DNA of 64,000 nucleotides, taken from assembly GCA_016800925.1 (NCBI GenBank), contig JABCPU010000011.1, forward strand, positions 248,001 through 312,000, written 5' to 3'. Position numbers and translations under genes: made by a program. The stretch comes from Suillus spraguei. Taxonomy: Eukaryota > Basidiomycota > Agaricomycetes > Boletales > Suillaceae. Below, piece by piece: positions 43,499-56,200 of this stretch. Position 1 is the stretch's first letter, and every line of letters starts with the position of its first letter. A model generated the notes under the pieces. It ran no database searches, was not told where the DNA came from, and was given only the letters and a program-made list of their open reading frames with translations.

Positions 43499-45582
43499 TT
43501 ATCCTGACACCATTCTTCGTTCCCGCTCCCTCGTCTTCACGCCTGGACCAAACCGCTCCTGGAAGCTTATCAATTCTTCCATCAGCTCCTCCATCATCTT
43601 CATCGTCGATGGCGCAGACGCATTTCCATAACTGGTGTCCGAGGACCCGTCGACAGAGATAGTGGCAGTACTGTCCAGAACCATAGGTGAGCCCATGGTG
43701 TCTCCTCCACCGACTTCACGATCATCATGTGGTGAGGGATTTGTAGAATTGGAAGTTTGTGCTTTCAACGCCCTCAGTGCCTTTTCCAGTGCATCTCTCC
43801 GACGCCCGCGGTCAAGCGCCCCTGCTTGTTCCCTTCCCACCCACTCCACCAATGCGCGCACACGCTTGTTCATATCCCCTACACTCATTCGTTTACTAGG
43901 CCATTTGACCTTCACACCCCTCTCCATGGTCCGGTCAACCGACTCTCTGGGCCCAATGCCTGAACCGCGGACTTCCAGGGGACGAGGTGTGTCTGTTGGT
44001 AGCATAGGTTCCAGGTGGGCAAGATAGTCTGGTAAATTCCATGACGTAAACATTGGTTGTTGCGAGACAGCATAAGCATGGGAATTGCGGTATGCGCGAG
44101 AGTTCTCTGAACTGGCAACTGCGATTCCACTGGCGCGCCTAGTAGGGTCACTTGGCACGCTCCCAGCGTGAGAAGATGGAGGTGGTCTTTTGGGTGTGGG
44201 GTTTGTTTTGTTCCGGAGGCTTGCCGTAGGTCGCTTACTGGGACCGGCAACTTGAATTTCATTAAGTCACGTGGGTTTTATGCTTGTCACTACTGACATA
44301 CCTTCTTCACCTTCAGCGGCAGCGACTGCATCTTGATTAATAACTGCAGTCTTCCGCGATCCACCGCCTCTTCGATTCCGGTTGCCAGACTTCGTGCCGC
44401 CACCTGCCTTTTTGGCTGGAGGAGCTGGTATCTCCTCTGGTACGGTCGTGACTACTTCTGGTTGATGATCAGAGGCAGTCGAGGCTGATCGAGTACGTTT
44501 CTTAGGCAGACTGTGTTATGACGTCAGATAAACAAAAGCACATGAATATAGCACAAATACTGACACGTCGTCCTCTGTACGCTTGCGCTTTTTGCGACTA
44601 TTCGAATCTTGATCTTCGTGGCTTTCAGCCTGGCCATTGACACTTCCATTTGTTTGAGTGGGATGTGGTTCTGTCGCGGCTGCAGCTTCCGCTGCCGTCG
44701 CTTCAATGATCTCTTTTAAGCTCTCGTCAAACGCCGCGTCGCGGCTGTTCATCGTGTTCCTTCGTTTGGGTGGTTTCAAAAGGTGTGTCGGAGAGTGTGA
44801 TCGTGACAGACGCGAAGCAGTGTGGTGTGAGTTGGTAGATGATTGGCGAGGTTTTTTGGCTAATCTCCTGTGGAAATGAAACTAGTCAAAACAAGATAGT
44901 GAACACGGAGTCAAAAACAGCATACTTCAGAAGGTCCTGATGGCGCTCAGGCTTGCATTGTTCACAATGGTATTCGTCTTGAAGATCTGCTTCGTGCTGG
45001 TACCCCATGCATAGGCCATGCTGCCAGACATTGCAGGTTTCACACTGGACCATGAACTCTCCTGCATCGGCATCTTCCTCTGTCGGAAAAGTAAGAGAAT
45101 GATCAATGTATAGTCGAAGATAACGTACCATTTTGACCACATATGCAACGCGTGATACCCTGTTCCTCTGGGTCATCGTCCTGAGGGTCTGCGGCGCTTC
45201 CGGTATTAGAGTTGCTGAGTTTAGTGGAAGCTGATTCAATCAACTGGTCAGTGGATGTCAGGTTTTTCTCCTTGCCGTTGGCCTTGCGCTTTGCGCGCCC
45301 GTTTGAGTTCCCATGGCTGGAGTTAGTGCCATTGGTATGAGCGTTCTTCGTAGGGACAGGTTCTTCGGGATCCTCTTGCTTCAAACGCTTTGTGCGATTG
45401 TTGTTGCTGTTGGAAAGTAGGGCAGGACGAGTGATAGGCTCCTTTGTTCGAGGGAGGGACTCAGAGGCTGGTGAGTCTGGAGATTTGGAGGTACTAGCTG
45501 AAGCAGATGGGGCAGAACGTCTTCCTGAGCGTCGTGTTTCTCGTGGTGAGAGAGGAGGTCCCATTGTTGAAGACTGGGCCAT
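43499..45582 (-). CDS. PHD-finger protein, Cti6-like (Rpd3L complex)
   Basis: Probable histone-deacetylase complex subunit. Start chosen at 45582 (MAQSSTMGPPLSPRETRRSG); an upstream frame to 45732 lacks support. A basic Ser/Asn-rich stretch leads to the PHD finger, split by an intron: ITRCICGQNG, then DAGEFMVQCETCNVWQHGLC and EYHCEQCKPERH. Its Cys4-His-Cys3 ligands are all present and the CxCG start is the Cti6 type. After it come nuclear-signal-rich exons (LKPPKRRNTMNSRD, RKKRKRTEDD, LPKKRTRS), a linker rich in Ala/Pro and a C-terminal exon with LPDYLAHLEPMLP, GVKVKWPSKRMSVGDMNKR and a helical stretch ending RERERRMVSG. Divergent from ILV1. Confidence 0.82.
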
Positions 45583-46263
45583 AAACTGGTAGTGGGCAAG
45601 GAGAGGGGAAGAATTTGTTTGGCAAGCTTGTGGTGGATCTGAGTATAGTTTGACTTTACATTTATTTAGGGCTGGCAGCATACTTGTTATCTTCCGACTC
45701 TTCTCTGCACATCGTTCAACTCTTTTCGTCACTTCAATTCTTTCTTCGTTCTTCCATCTTACTTGGTCGAGTTTTCCACTGCAGCTGATAGAAAGAATGA
45801 TGGCTCAAGACTAGTCAGGTCTTTGTCAGGTACGTACGCTGGTCGTTTTGTTGGGATTGGGTACTCATAAGACCGCACTTGGAGCGTTTCTATCTTTTCT
45901 AGTGACTAGCTAATCCGAATACACAAGACTATCGAGTTGACATTAAGTAGTACTTGTCTGTGCCAGTGTTCCCCATATACCCCCCGTCATGATATCTCGC
46001 GCACGTGATCTGTTCACGGTTGTATCACCCACGTGTCATTTTCGCGTTTTGGTATACACTTATATGGTTTCTGCGCGCCATGGAATTCAGTTGGCTGAAA
46101 CCCATATAGTATATGAATCCAGTTCCCATTGGACTAGTTACTATACTTTACTACGGTGCACGCGGCGGTTTCACCTATTCCGGCAAGCACCGAGCTGACC
46201 GAGTCATTTTCGTCGGTTACATAAAAGGCGTAAATATCATATGTCTTCCAAGTTCTTATAACC
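45583..46263. promoter_or_regulatory. Divergent promoter region, Cti6-like / ILV1
   Basis: 680 bases. Two CACGTG E-boxes lie at about 46002 and 46031, and an ATAAAAGG TATA-like box at about 46222, some 40 bases before the ILV1 ATG. The E-boxes could bind bHLH factors; no functional data. Confidence 0.5.
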
Positions 46264-48242
46264 ATGGCACCAGCTATCGCAACTCTAGAGTACTCTTCTA
46301 ACGCGCCTCAGCCTCTCAGCTATCCGCGCTTGTCTGCACATCACTTGCTATCTTCGAAAGAACCGGATTACCTTCGTCTTATTCTCACTTCGAAAGTATA
46401 TGAGATCTTGAAGGAAACGCCCCTGGTCTACGCCCCAAACCTTAGTGCAAAGCTAGGCAATCAGATATGGCTGAAACGAGAGGATCTGCAAGAGGTTTTT
46501 AGCTTCAAAATTCGAGGTGCCTACAACTTCATGGCAGGATTATCTGAAGAAGAACGGTGGAAAGGTGTTGTAACATGCAGCGCTGGTTAGTGTGCGTACT
46601 TGCGATGTTATCGGAGGCCTTTAATCATCTTATGATTTCACCATCTACTTTTAGGCAATCATGCACAAGGGGTAGCTCTTTCTGGTGAACGTCTCGGGAT
46701 ACCCTGTACCATCGTGATGCCAAAGGGTACTCCATCCATCAAAGTTCGCAATGTCGAACGTCTCGGCGCAAAGGTCGTACTCCATGGTGTTGACTTCGAC
46801 GAAGCAAAGGCAGAATGTGCAAGATTAGCTGCCACCCATGGACTTGTATTTGTCCCACCATACGACGACCCGCTCGTAATCGCAGGCCAGGGTACGGTTG
46901 GGATGGAAATATTAAAACAAATACCAGACTCTGACAATCTCGATGCCATCTTCGGTGCGGTTGGCGGCGGCGGTCTTGTCTCAGGAATTTGTGAATATGT
47001 TAAACGTATAGGCAATCCAAACACAAAAGTCCATGGCGTCGAGACCTTTGATGGAGATGCCATGGCACAGAGTCTGAAGAAAGGGGCGAGAGTGTCTTTA
47101 GCCGAGGTCGGCCCCTTTGCGGACGGCACAGCAGTAAGAATCGTTGGCGAGGAGCCATTCAGGATATGCCAGAAACTCTTGGATGACATAGTCCTAGTCG
47201 ACAATGATGAAATATGCGCCGCTATCAAAGATATCTTTGAGGGTAGGAAGCTTTCATTCTCCGTAGAAAATTTACTCTACTCATAAACACAGAAACTAGG
47301 TCTGTCACAGAGCCTTCCGGAGCCTTGAGTCTGGCAGGCCTAAAGAGATACATCATAAATCAAAATCTTGTCGGCGCAAACCTGAAATTCGTTGCCGTTG
47401 TTAGTGGAGCCAACATGAACTTTGATAGGCTGCGTTTTGTCGCAGAGCGTGCAGAATTGGGTGAGGGACGCGAAGCACTTCTGAGCGTGACAGTGCCAGA
47501 GAAGCCTGGAAGGTAAGTTTTCTGTTTAAGCTATCGTGTTCCATCCCTTGCATCTGTTATTCGTTGGTTGACCTCTGTTCTCTTTGTGCCTATACAGTTT
47601 CTTTGCATTACACTCCATTATCCACCCGCGGGCAACTACAGAGTTTATATACCGTTATAACGATCCGAACATCGCACATATATTCCTCTCATTCAAGCTG
47701 GATACCTCGTCTCGTAAACAAGAAGTGGAGAAGGTGCTTGAAGAAATCAAAAACCAAGGGATGACTGGATATGATATTAGCGATGACGAAGTTGCTAAAT
47801 CTCACGCCCGGTACATGATACGTGGATGCACAGCAGTCTCAAACGAAAGAGTGTTCCGATTTGGTAGGTACTCTTCTCATAGTTGGTATTTGCACTTCGC
47901 GTTGTGCTTACTAGAATTTTACTGCAGAATTTCCTGAACGACCGGGCGCCCTGCGCAAGTTCCTCCAGGGTATTTATCCCGGATTAGGTTGGAATATATC
48001 ACTATTCCACTACCGCAATCACGGTGCAGGTTCGTGCAAGTCTTCTGTGTCATCTTTTGTTCCCTCATGAATTTGTTGCAGACCTTGGCAAAGTGCTAAC
48101 TGCTATCCAAGTTCCGCAACAAGATTATGCGGCATTCGACGAGTTTTTAGGCCAGTTGGGATATTACTATGTGGAGGAAACTGACAATGAAGTGTACAAG
48201 CGGTGTCTTGGAGGACAGGCTACTCTGAATGGGTCAGCATAG
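46264..48242 (+). CDS. ILV1: Threonine dehydratase (biosynthetic)
   Basis: PLP-dependent deamination of threonine to 2-oxobutyrate, first step of isoleucine synthesis, mitochondrial in fungi. Exon 1 holds the PLP lysine motif [11 protein letters not shown] and WLKREDLQ. Exon 2 holds [12 protein letters not shown], the glycine-rich phosphate loop [15 protein letters not shown] and [14 protein letters not shown]. Exon 3 contains [17 protein letters not shown] and [20 protein letters not shown]. Two ACT-like regulatory segments follow: [16 protein letters not shown], then [13 protein letters not shown] and [11 protein letters not shown], fitting feedback control by isoleucine and valine. It ends [15 protein letters not shown] with TAG. 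Six or more exons, all motifs intact. Shares a divergent promoter with the PHD gene. Confidence 0.95.
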
Positions 48243-48836
48243 TATCTAATATGTCCGGGTTGAGTCGGCATGTATTTTTATCGCCGAATATCAGTTGAAT
48301 GACGCTTGAAGGCGTACCAAGAGATCAAAGATTGACCGCAGTGGGATATTTTGTGATGTTCTACAGGAACCGTCAGTGAAATTCCTGCCCATGATCTTAG
48401 ATGAAAGAAATGTTTTTGAGGGTGGTCGAAATAGAAAGACCGCTCAGCGCTGGGAAACCCTGTCTTCGCGTGAAGGGTGAAGTATAAGCCTTAGCCAGCG
48501 CATGATTGCTTGATTGACTCGGAGTCAATGTCACACGGCATCATACGAGGATCTTGATAATGAGGAACGATGACGCGTAGGGTCTAAACTTACCAACGAA
48601 AGTCTAGAATTTCTGTAAGCGAGTAGGATTCGGCTCAAGGGTAATAAATGTCACAGAGAGTCATAATTGTACTTGTTAAGTTGGATTCATTTTCGAAGGT
48701 ATCTTTGAATACCAATATTGGGCAGTGAGAAAAAGAAAAGAGAGCCGCGAACCACGGGGGAAAATATGACGTTAGAACCCTGCCTCATCCGCAGTTTTCG
48801 TTATTTCCTAAATCATCTTAGAACCAACGGAACGAT
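48243..48836. other. Convergent 3' region, ILV1 / terpene cyclase
   Basis: About 590 bases of 3' flanks. A frame at 48718-48951 on plus is antisense to the C-terminus of the cyclase. Nothing else seen. Confidence 0.4.
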
Positions 48837-50511
48837 TCACGAGTGTTGCCAAGTACTTGCCGATGGGCTAGTTGCAACAGATCTGGGAACGACTGAAGAG
48901 TTGCTCTTGCGCTGCAAAAAGCGCTCAGGAGGAGATTGTGCAGTGTTATAGTAAGCCCGCTTAACGAGTGGAACTGCGGGTACCACAGAAGGGGACGAAG
49001 GGGGACTAGGGAAGCGCTCTTGTACCTTTAGAATGGCTTTTACGGCCAGGGATGTGGTAAGACCGCGGTTTCCGATTTTGACCCCAGAGGACCCGTATTT
49101 ATAGATCCACCCGATTTCCCAGCCTCCGTCTTCACATTGCAGGGCAAGCAAATTACGAAGATCAACATCGTTGCGTAGTCCAAGGTAGGCACAAAGCAGG
49201 AGGCGCATAGAGAACGCCAGAGCGTCACCATCAGCCCCTATTCGCTCCTGAATACGTTCGATCAGCGGTGGCTTTATATAGGCCTCCAAGTAGGCGTCGT
49301 TGCTGATTTCAAGCAGCCGGCCAACAAAGTAAAGGAAGCACTCCGGAGTCGCGTAATATCGCGTACCATGAAGGTAAGTTCTATTGCGGAGCACATCGTG
49401 TATCCAGCGAAGGGTGAGATCGAGCTGGTGGCCACGTCCGTAAGAATAGAACAATGTGAGCGCGTTGACGCACACGACCGGATCAACCCGAGGTCGGCGG
49501 TGGTCAAAGTATGTCTGTGATTACTGGGAGGTTCGTCAATGCATGGGAAAGGATAACTGAATAAACGTACCTGAATAATCCCATCGTCATCGATGTAGTC
49601 AAGCATGTCATCCATGACGGAGTGTGCTACGTCTTCAGGGCCGCCCATTACGGTTAACCCAAGGGAAGTGGTATCCAGGTCAAAGGGAAACTCTTCAGTA
49701 GTAAGCAATGGTTTCCCTGATGCTAAATCAGCTGCTAAATAATAATAGCAAATATTTGATATATACCCTGAAAGAAATTCCACGTCCGATGTGTATCATT
49801 CAAATTGACGAGATTCCTGATATGCTGTTCAATGGGTGCGGGGAAAGAAAGGTTCTGCTCTTACCGGTTATCAGTTGCCTCCAGTATCAGGAGCTGAGCA
49901 AAGTTTTCTCGTAAAAAAATGCCGCTGTCAGTTACAGATAGGAGTTTCTTCGCATTCCCGGTCAAGTATTGTCTACCCCTTTCAACAGGATCTCCAAGTA
50001 GGTTATAAAGCGCACGGACGACTTTACAGTGATCTTCCAAAACAACACGGCGCATTCCAAGCCAACGCACGGAAAGTATATTCTCCATTTTATCGTCCAC
50101 AAAAATATTGCGGGAGGAATCAGCCCCTGTGCTCGAAATCACTGCCTTGTAAAATCCAAGGTTGGGTTTCCGCTCGCCCACGCCGGCGGAGGTAAAGATG
50201 CCATCAAAGACATGTAATATCCCGTCGCAGCGTGCTTTGAGGTGTCGAATAACTTTGTTGGACTGCAGAGAGTCACGAGCATCTTGGAACATACGATCGA
50301 CCTCTGTGGGGTCTATAGAGAATTCGCCGCCTACCATAGCATAACACTCAGCCTGGGAAATCCTCCCCTTCTCGTAGTCAATCCATGTGGTGGAGGACAG
50401 AATTTTACGTAGAACGTTTGGGGATATGGAGGTATTGATCTGCAAGGACCAAGAAAACAAAAGGTCACCAATGTCGAAGATGAGAGTGGTGTAATTCGAG
50501 GTAACTGACAT
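48837..50511 (-). CDS. HAD-like class II terpene cyclase (drimanyl-diphosphate-synthase type)
   Basis: Two parts in one spliced gene. The N-terminal half (start 50511, MSVTSNYTTLIFDIGDLLFS) is a haloacid-dehalogenase-like domain, with SAGVGERKPNLGFYKAVI and NIFVDDKMENI as its later motifs. The first motif is FDIG: the second Asp of the phosphatase D-x-D is replaced by Gly. Short introns lead to a C-terminal half of alpha-barrel type with EEFPFDLDTTSLGLTVM; DLDTT (49667-49681) is the protonation motif of class II cyclases. DPVVCVNALTLFYSYGRG, RYYATPECFLYF, LLALQCEDGGWEIGW and GLTTSLAVKAI follow. This architecture matches fungal AstC-like enzymes that cyclise farnesyl diphosphate to drimane skeletons. 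Product unknown; dephosphorylation by the HAD half is doubtful given the missing Asp. No P450 or prenyltransferase was recognised beside it. Confidence 0.85.
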
Positions 50512-52443
50512 CAGGATCAGCTGAGTGTCGTAGGTAAAAATAATGCAAGACGGGGGAGATATTTTTTCACAAATGACTATTTGAATGCTTTGAGGCAGTC
50601 CAAGACAGAAGCGCTCTGTGCCTAACATTAGCAAACTTCAATAGATTCACAATCTGAAGCAAAGATCTTACATACAAGTATTGTTTTTGGTCGGGGGTCT
50701 GGGACCGCGGGCCCAGGAGGTCACGGGGTTTTATGTCTGTCACTATGCTAAGCGTTCAAATCATCATCATCGAGGACACGAGACGCTGGTAGAAAACAAT
50801 ACGTTTCTGACTGTTAGCAAATCATAAGAATGGGAAAAGTAACGATGGCTCACATATCAGTCTCAGGAAGGGACTGAGACACTCGTATGGATCTACTCTT
50901 AGCTTTATACATATTAGCGTAAAGACAAAAGGAATATGCATGTCGAAGGAAACAAGTACTTCAGTATAAACGAACACGAGCCGACATCAAAACATCGCTC
51001 GCCCCGAGCGCTCGTCCTCCTGTTGGTTGCGCTCGCAATTGACCACCCCCTCGTAGTTCCTGGCTCCGATCCCTCGGGCTCCAATTCTGTATCTACCATC
51101 ATATATAGTAGGTCAGTGCTAGCAGAAGAAACTATGATAGAAAAATTTCACCGATCTCGAGAATTAGCTGCGTCTGTTGTCCTGGTGAAAGAAGGACAGG
51201 AGTATCATGTTCCAAAGACGTTCGGAGATTGCTGTCTGCTACCACAAAGTCTAGATCCGAGAGGGAAGGCACAGAGGATGGTCTGATCCACCAGTCGATC
51301 CTACAGCTTCATGGGGTTCATCATCAACCACGTTGCAAATGCGGTCCCTTCTGCTTCTTGAGTTCTTCCTGACGCCGTCGGAAAGTAAATGGAGGTATGA
51401 CCCCTCGATTTTCATCGAAAAGCATCTGTAAAATTACTTCGGCTAAAGACGCTAAACAGGAAACTCCAGCAGCATAGGTAAGCGTCAAACTCACTGACTT
51501 GCCTGACGCTCATGTGCCATCTATCGCTGAAGACCCAAGATCATGGGAAGCGAAGCTAATATACCATGGGCTATTTTGATCAAGAAAAAGGCTTTGCAAT
51601 TGGTCAATCAAGCCAAAGATCGGGTTATTGTCTTTGGAGATTGACTGTTACGCGACAAACATATTTCATCTCAGCGGTGGTTAATGCCTACATGGTACTG
51701 TTTACCTACCTCCATAATTGCGACTGATAATGATCCAACCTACAGGTAAACCAGAAATTATGCGTATGATCGGCAGACAGAAGTGGCATAGGTATCGCAG
51801 GCGCGCGGGTCTCCCCCTAAGCAGGTCATAGAAGGAAGATATTTGTTCTTCCTTTTGAGGGGCCCCATGCAAGGAACTACCTCAGTTCGCTAACCCGGAG
51901 CTGTCGACAAATGTTGGAGCGGGGCGAATCGATGGTGGGAATGGGGTCGGCTGACAAGCATCGTGGCCATGAGTTCTGAATAAAAAAACTGCAGCTGCGC
52001 GATGCTCCTACGCTCTGATTAGGGCGCCTACTTGTTCAGGAATACTAAGTCCTGCCCAAATCTAGGTCGCAAGATGATACAGTGCTCATGTAGTATGCAA
52101 GCCATTGAGATATAAATAGAGAAGTGACTTGGTCGACTCCCGTCCAAAAGCAAACACATTGTAATATAACACGAAACTTGTAGCCTCTGGAGTGGTTAGC
52201 AGGTACACTTGGTCTCACTCAAGTGGCTACCACAGAGATAGGGAATAGAAGGCGTGCCGTGGTGTTTAAATCATGGTGAATCCTGAGGTACTGTCGAATG
52301 TGAGGACACTACTTCCACGCAGGAAGCCTTTGAAATACGTCGAGGAATAGGAACGATAGTCGTATGATCAAGGCATGTGAGAGAGACAATTTAACAGACA
52401 TATTGAGAGTGAGCACCGGAAAGTAGAGTCAGCAAATGGCTCA
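50512..52443. other. 1.9 kb upstream of terpene cyclase, no supported gene
   Basis: Contains the cyclase promoter. A plus frame at 50936-51286 (116 codons) has one hydrophobic stretch (ALVLLLVALAIDHPLVV) but no family resemblance. On minus, 51318-51418 looks like a terminal exon: a TTTTACAG acceptor followed by LFDENRGVIPPFTFRRRQEE and a stop. I could not connect it to other exons. A TATAAATAGAG box occurs at about 52112 on plus. Confidence 0.4.
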
Positions 52444-52605
52444 ATGCTCAACCTGATTGCTTTTGGGACGGCATTTTGCGCAGGGATAGCTATCGCCATT
52501 GCTTATACAAACAAGTCTAACAGGACAGAACACGAATTGGTAGATCAGCCCTGCTGCGTGACAATGATGGCGCGAAAATGCGACGTTGTGTGTGCGATGC
52601 AGTAA
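52444..52605 (+). CDS. Small hydrophobic/Cys-containing ORF (hypothetical)
   Basis: 53 codons from the ATG at 52444: a hydrophobic N-terminus LNLIAFGTAFCAGIAIAIAY that could be a signal peptide or a single membrane helix. A short polar tail with paired cysteines follows (DQPCC, then RKCDVVCAMQ). A TATAAATAG box lies about 330 bases upstream, too far to be convincing without a leader. No family recognised. It may be a small secreted or membrane peptide, or chance. Confidence 0.25.
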   Translation: MLNLIAFGTAFCAGIAIAIAYTNKSNRTEHELVDQPCCVTMMARKCDVVCAMQ

Positions 52606-52744
52606 ACACTATGCTACCAAGCGCGGACTCAACATATGATAGGATGCGCGGAACACCAGTAAATTCCTTTCTATCCGGAGGCTGAACATTAATGCACAGA
52701 CAGACAACTTATTGTTGTCACTTACCAACATCACCCGAACCAAC

Positions 52745-52939
52745 TTAGTGCTTCTGCTGTGGCCCTGGCTGCGCTTTGGAATAAAAATTATCAACCACCA
52801 CATACGCGGTAAACGCTACTAGTGCGATGCCAAGCCCTGGAAACATGCTAGAAAACATGGCACGGTTCGTGAACACGGGGTGTTTTCGCCACGCTTCCCT
52901 CTTCGCCCATGGGTCACGAAACAAAGGTGGATTGGACAT
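52745..52939 (-). CDS. NADH dehydrogenase B12 subunit (NDUFB3-like)
   Basis: Accessory subunit of complex I in the mitochondrial inner membrane. 64 residues from the ATG at 52939: SNPPLFRDPWAKREAWRKHP, then VFTNRAMFSSMFPGLGIALV forming the start of the single membrane helix, then AFTAYVVVDNFYSKAQPGP. The DPWAKREAWR and FPGLGIA blocks are the family signature. A second in-frame ATG at 52966 would add nine residues, but a CAG/TAG acceptor-like site just before 52939 suggests that this part is intron or leader. Divergent from TOP1. Confidence 0.88.
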   Translation of the reverse strand: MSNPPLFRDPWAKREAWRKHPVFTNRAMFSSMFPGLGIALVAFTAYVVVDNFYSKAQPGPQQKH

Positions 52940-53256
52940 GACTAAACCACAGGTAAAGCTCACCATTAGTCAAAATGTTATTGAACAACATATTCAACTT
53001 ACTTGCAACTAGATACCCCGTTAAAACTAGGAAACTGTTTGTTTTCGGCTGTGATTCCGAGTCCACTCAGGATCAGGCGGTCATGTGATTATTAGGCTTA
53101 GGGCCGGTCCATCAAGACTTCGAAAAAATAAACAGCTGCCACAGCGCGGGAGAGGCCTTCCTGTCCTTCATTTCCACTGTTCATCTTGCTTTCTTATTCT
53201 CTGTGTTGCTACATAGACACCTCTCTGCTACTCGTGCCAAATTATCGCTTCAAATA
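52940..53256. promoter_or_regulatory. Divergent promoter region, NDUFB3 / TOP1
   Basis: About 315 bases between start codons. Pyrimidine-rich stretch at 53160-53200 just ahead of TOP1; no TATA box clear. Confidence 0.4.
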
Positions 53257-56200
53257 ATGTCTAGCGACGCCTATATGTCTTCAGACGACGACCGACCACT
53301 TGGCTCACTCCAAAACGATGGCAAGGCCAACACAGGTCGAGGCAACGCGAATGGCTATGCTAAAGAGGAAGCTAGTGATTCTCCAATGAGTGAGGACGAG
53401 GACATGCCTTTAGTTCGTGTGCCCCTGTCCATGTGCTCCGTACATCGTTGACTATTTTGCGCAGTCCCAAGTTAACCCTTCAAAATCCGAACCTGCAACT
53501 CCAGCAAAGTCTTTGCGGCGCAAGCGAGCTGCTGCACTTGATTCGTCCAGTGAAGATGATGATACTCCTCTTGCTTCTTCTCCGATGAAGCAATCTGCTA
53601 CTATACCGATTCCGGGGACATCGAAAGCCTCTACAGTAAATGGGCATAAAGCAGTTAAAACTGAGACCGATGACAAGCATAGTTCTACAACTACTAAGAA
53701 GAAACGTGCTCCTACCAAGAAAGGTCCCCCACAGAAGAAACTGAAACGCGAGGACCATGACGCTTCCGAACCTCCCGCTTCTGAAGGCGAGGAATCCACA
53801 CCAGTCAAGAAAGAGAAGGTGTCAAGGAAACGAAAGTCAAAAGTCAAGGAAGAGACTGATGCGGATGTGGAGGACGCTGAAAAATCTAAGCCAACAAAAA
53901 AGAGAACTACTTCGAAGAAGATTAAGGATGGTGCAGACGGATCGGCGACTCCCCAGCCCAAGAAAAAGGGCAAAGTCAAAGATGAAGGAGAAGATGAGGA
54001 GGAAGTGTACAGGTGGTGGGAGGCTCAACAGCATAACGATGGTGAAGTAAAGTGGCAAACGCTAGAGCATAATGGTGTCATCTTTCCTCCTCCATACGAA
54101 CCCTTGCCCTCGAATGTGAAAATGAGGTATAAGGGTACGTGATCGCCTTATTTATTCTATCGTGACAAGTTTGTTGATTGCGTTGTAGGTAAAGAAGTAG
54201 ATCTGCCATCAGAGTCCGAGGAAGTGGCCGGTTTTTACGCAGCTATGTTGGAAACTGAACACGCTCAAGATGCCACATTCAACAAAAACTTCTTCGAAGA
54301 TTGGTTGAAAGTGCTTCAAAACTATCCTCCTGTAAGTATCATACTTCAGCTGCCTCTACCTTACTCAACCATGAATTAGCACAATAAGATTCAGATTACA
54401 AAATTTGAGGATTGTGATTTTCGACCCATGTTCGAACACTTTGAAGCGGAGAAGGCTAAAAAGAAGGCTCTTAGCACCGCAGAGAAGAAAGAGCTCAAGA
54501 AACAGAAAGACGCATTCGAAGAGAAATATGTCACCTGTCTCCTCGATGGTCGCAAGGAAAAGGTAGGCAACTTCAGGGTTGAACCTCCTGGCTTGTTCAG
54601 GGGTCGGGGCGATCATCCGAAGAAGGGCGCGTTGAAGGTAGGCACTTGTATCCGGGGTAAAACCAAACTTGCTCACGCCCTGGTAGTTCCGTGTACGCCC
54701 GGACGATATCACCATCAATATCGGTGAAGGATCGTCTATCCCTGTACCTAATATGCCTGGACAGTGGAAAGCCATAGTGCACGACCAAACTGTTACCTGG
54801 TTGGCCAACTGGGTCGAGAATGTCAATGGCAATTACAAATACGTCTTCCTAGCCGCAGGCAGCTCCCTCAAAGGACAGAGCGACATGCAGAAGTTCGAGA
54901 AAGCCCGTGAATTGAAGGTGTAATCAACTGCTGACCCTGATGCTCTGTCGACTGACATTCCTCCAGAACCACGTAGACCGTATTCGCAACGACTACTCTG
55001 CCGATCTCCGCAGCAAAGTTATGGCAGACAGGCAGCGTGCGACGGCAATGTACTTCATTGACAAGCTTGCTCTCCGAGCCGGAAATGAAAAGGGTGAAGA
55101 TGAGGCCGACACCGTAGGCTGCTGCTCTCTGCGGTGCGAACACGTCACGTTAGAAGCGCCGGATTTCCTCATCTTTGATTTCCTGGGTAAGGACTCGATC
55201 CGGTACTACAATCGAGTCTCTGTGGATCCCCAGGTTTTCAAGAATATCAAGCTGTTCAAGGACAACAAAGAGGATAGCGACAACCTCTTTGACCGTGTCA
55301 ATGTGACACAATACTCTTCGAAATATTGAACATGCTACTGATTGTTCTCTCCTAGACATCGCTCCTGAATAAGCACCTGGCATCGTATATGAAAGGACTG
55401 ACTGCAAAGGTTTTTCGTACTTACAATGCATCCATCACGTTTCAGCAGCAGTTGGACGAAGGAACGCCAGCGAATGCCACTATTCAAGAGAAGCTGAATG
55501 CGTATAATCATGCAAATCGTATGGTGGCCATCCTTTGTAACCATCAACGTAGTGCACCGAAGACTCACGAACAATCGATGGGCAAGATGCGTGATAGGGT
55601 TCGTTTACTCCCTATAATGCGACCTGTGACTGACAGCACCAATAGCTCCGTTCCTTAAAGTATGATCGAATGAAGCTTCGTCATGTTCTCTTCAACATGG
55701 ATCCCAAATACAAGAAACAGAAGCAGTACGCCGATGACGAGTCCGATTTAGATGACGACTGGATAGAGGACCATGAGGAGTCTCTTAAGAATAAGGAAAT
55801 AGAGAAGGCGGAGAAGAAATTCACCAAGGATAACGAGAAACTTGTTCAGGAAGGCAATAAACCTCAGCCTGACTCAGTTCTGCAGGAGAAGATTGAGGCC
55901 GCTGAAGCTGAATACCAGAGGGTTGCAAAGGAACGCGGCACAGGGAAAGCCAAACTTAAGAGGGATCGTGCTCCCGAGAAGATTGAGGAAGCCGTTCAGA
56001 AATTGGACGAGAAGATAAAGACATTCAAGCTTCAAATGGACGATCGGGAGGCCGGGAAAGAGGTTGCTCTTGGTACAAGGTATGTTGTGCTCACACCCAA
56101 GTAACACGTTCTCACTGTGTCTCCTTCAGTAAAATTAATTATTTGGACCCTCGGTGAGTTTCCAGCTCTTTCATAAATCATTGACGACGACTGATTTTGT

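Noticed and set aside
50936..51286. 116-codon frame with a hydrophobic stretch near the terpene cyclase
   Set aside because: No similarity to P450, transporter or other cluster enzymes; composition and lack of splice sites suggest chance.
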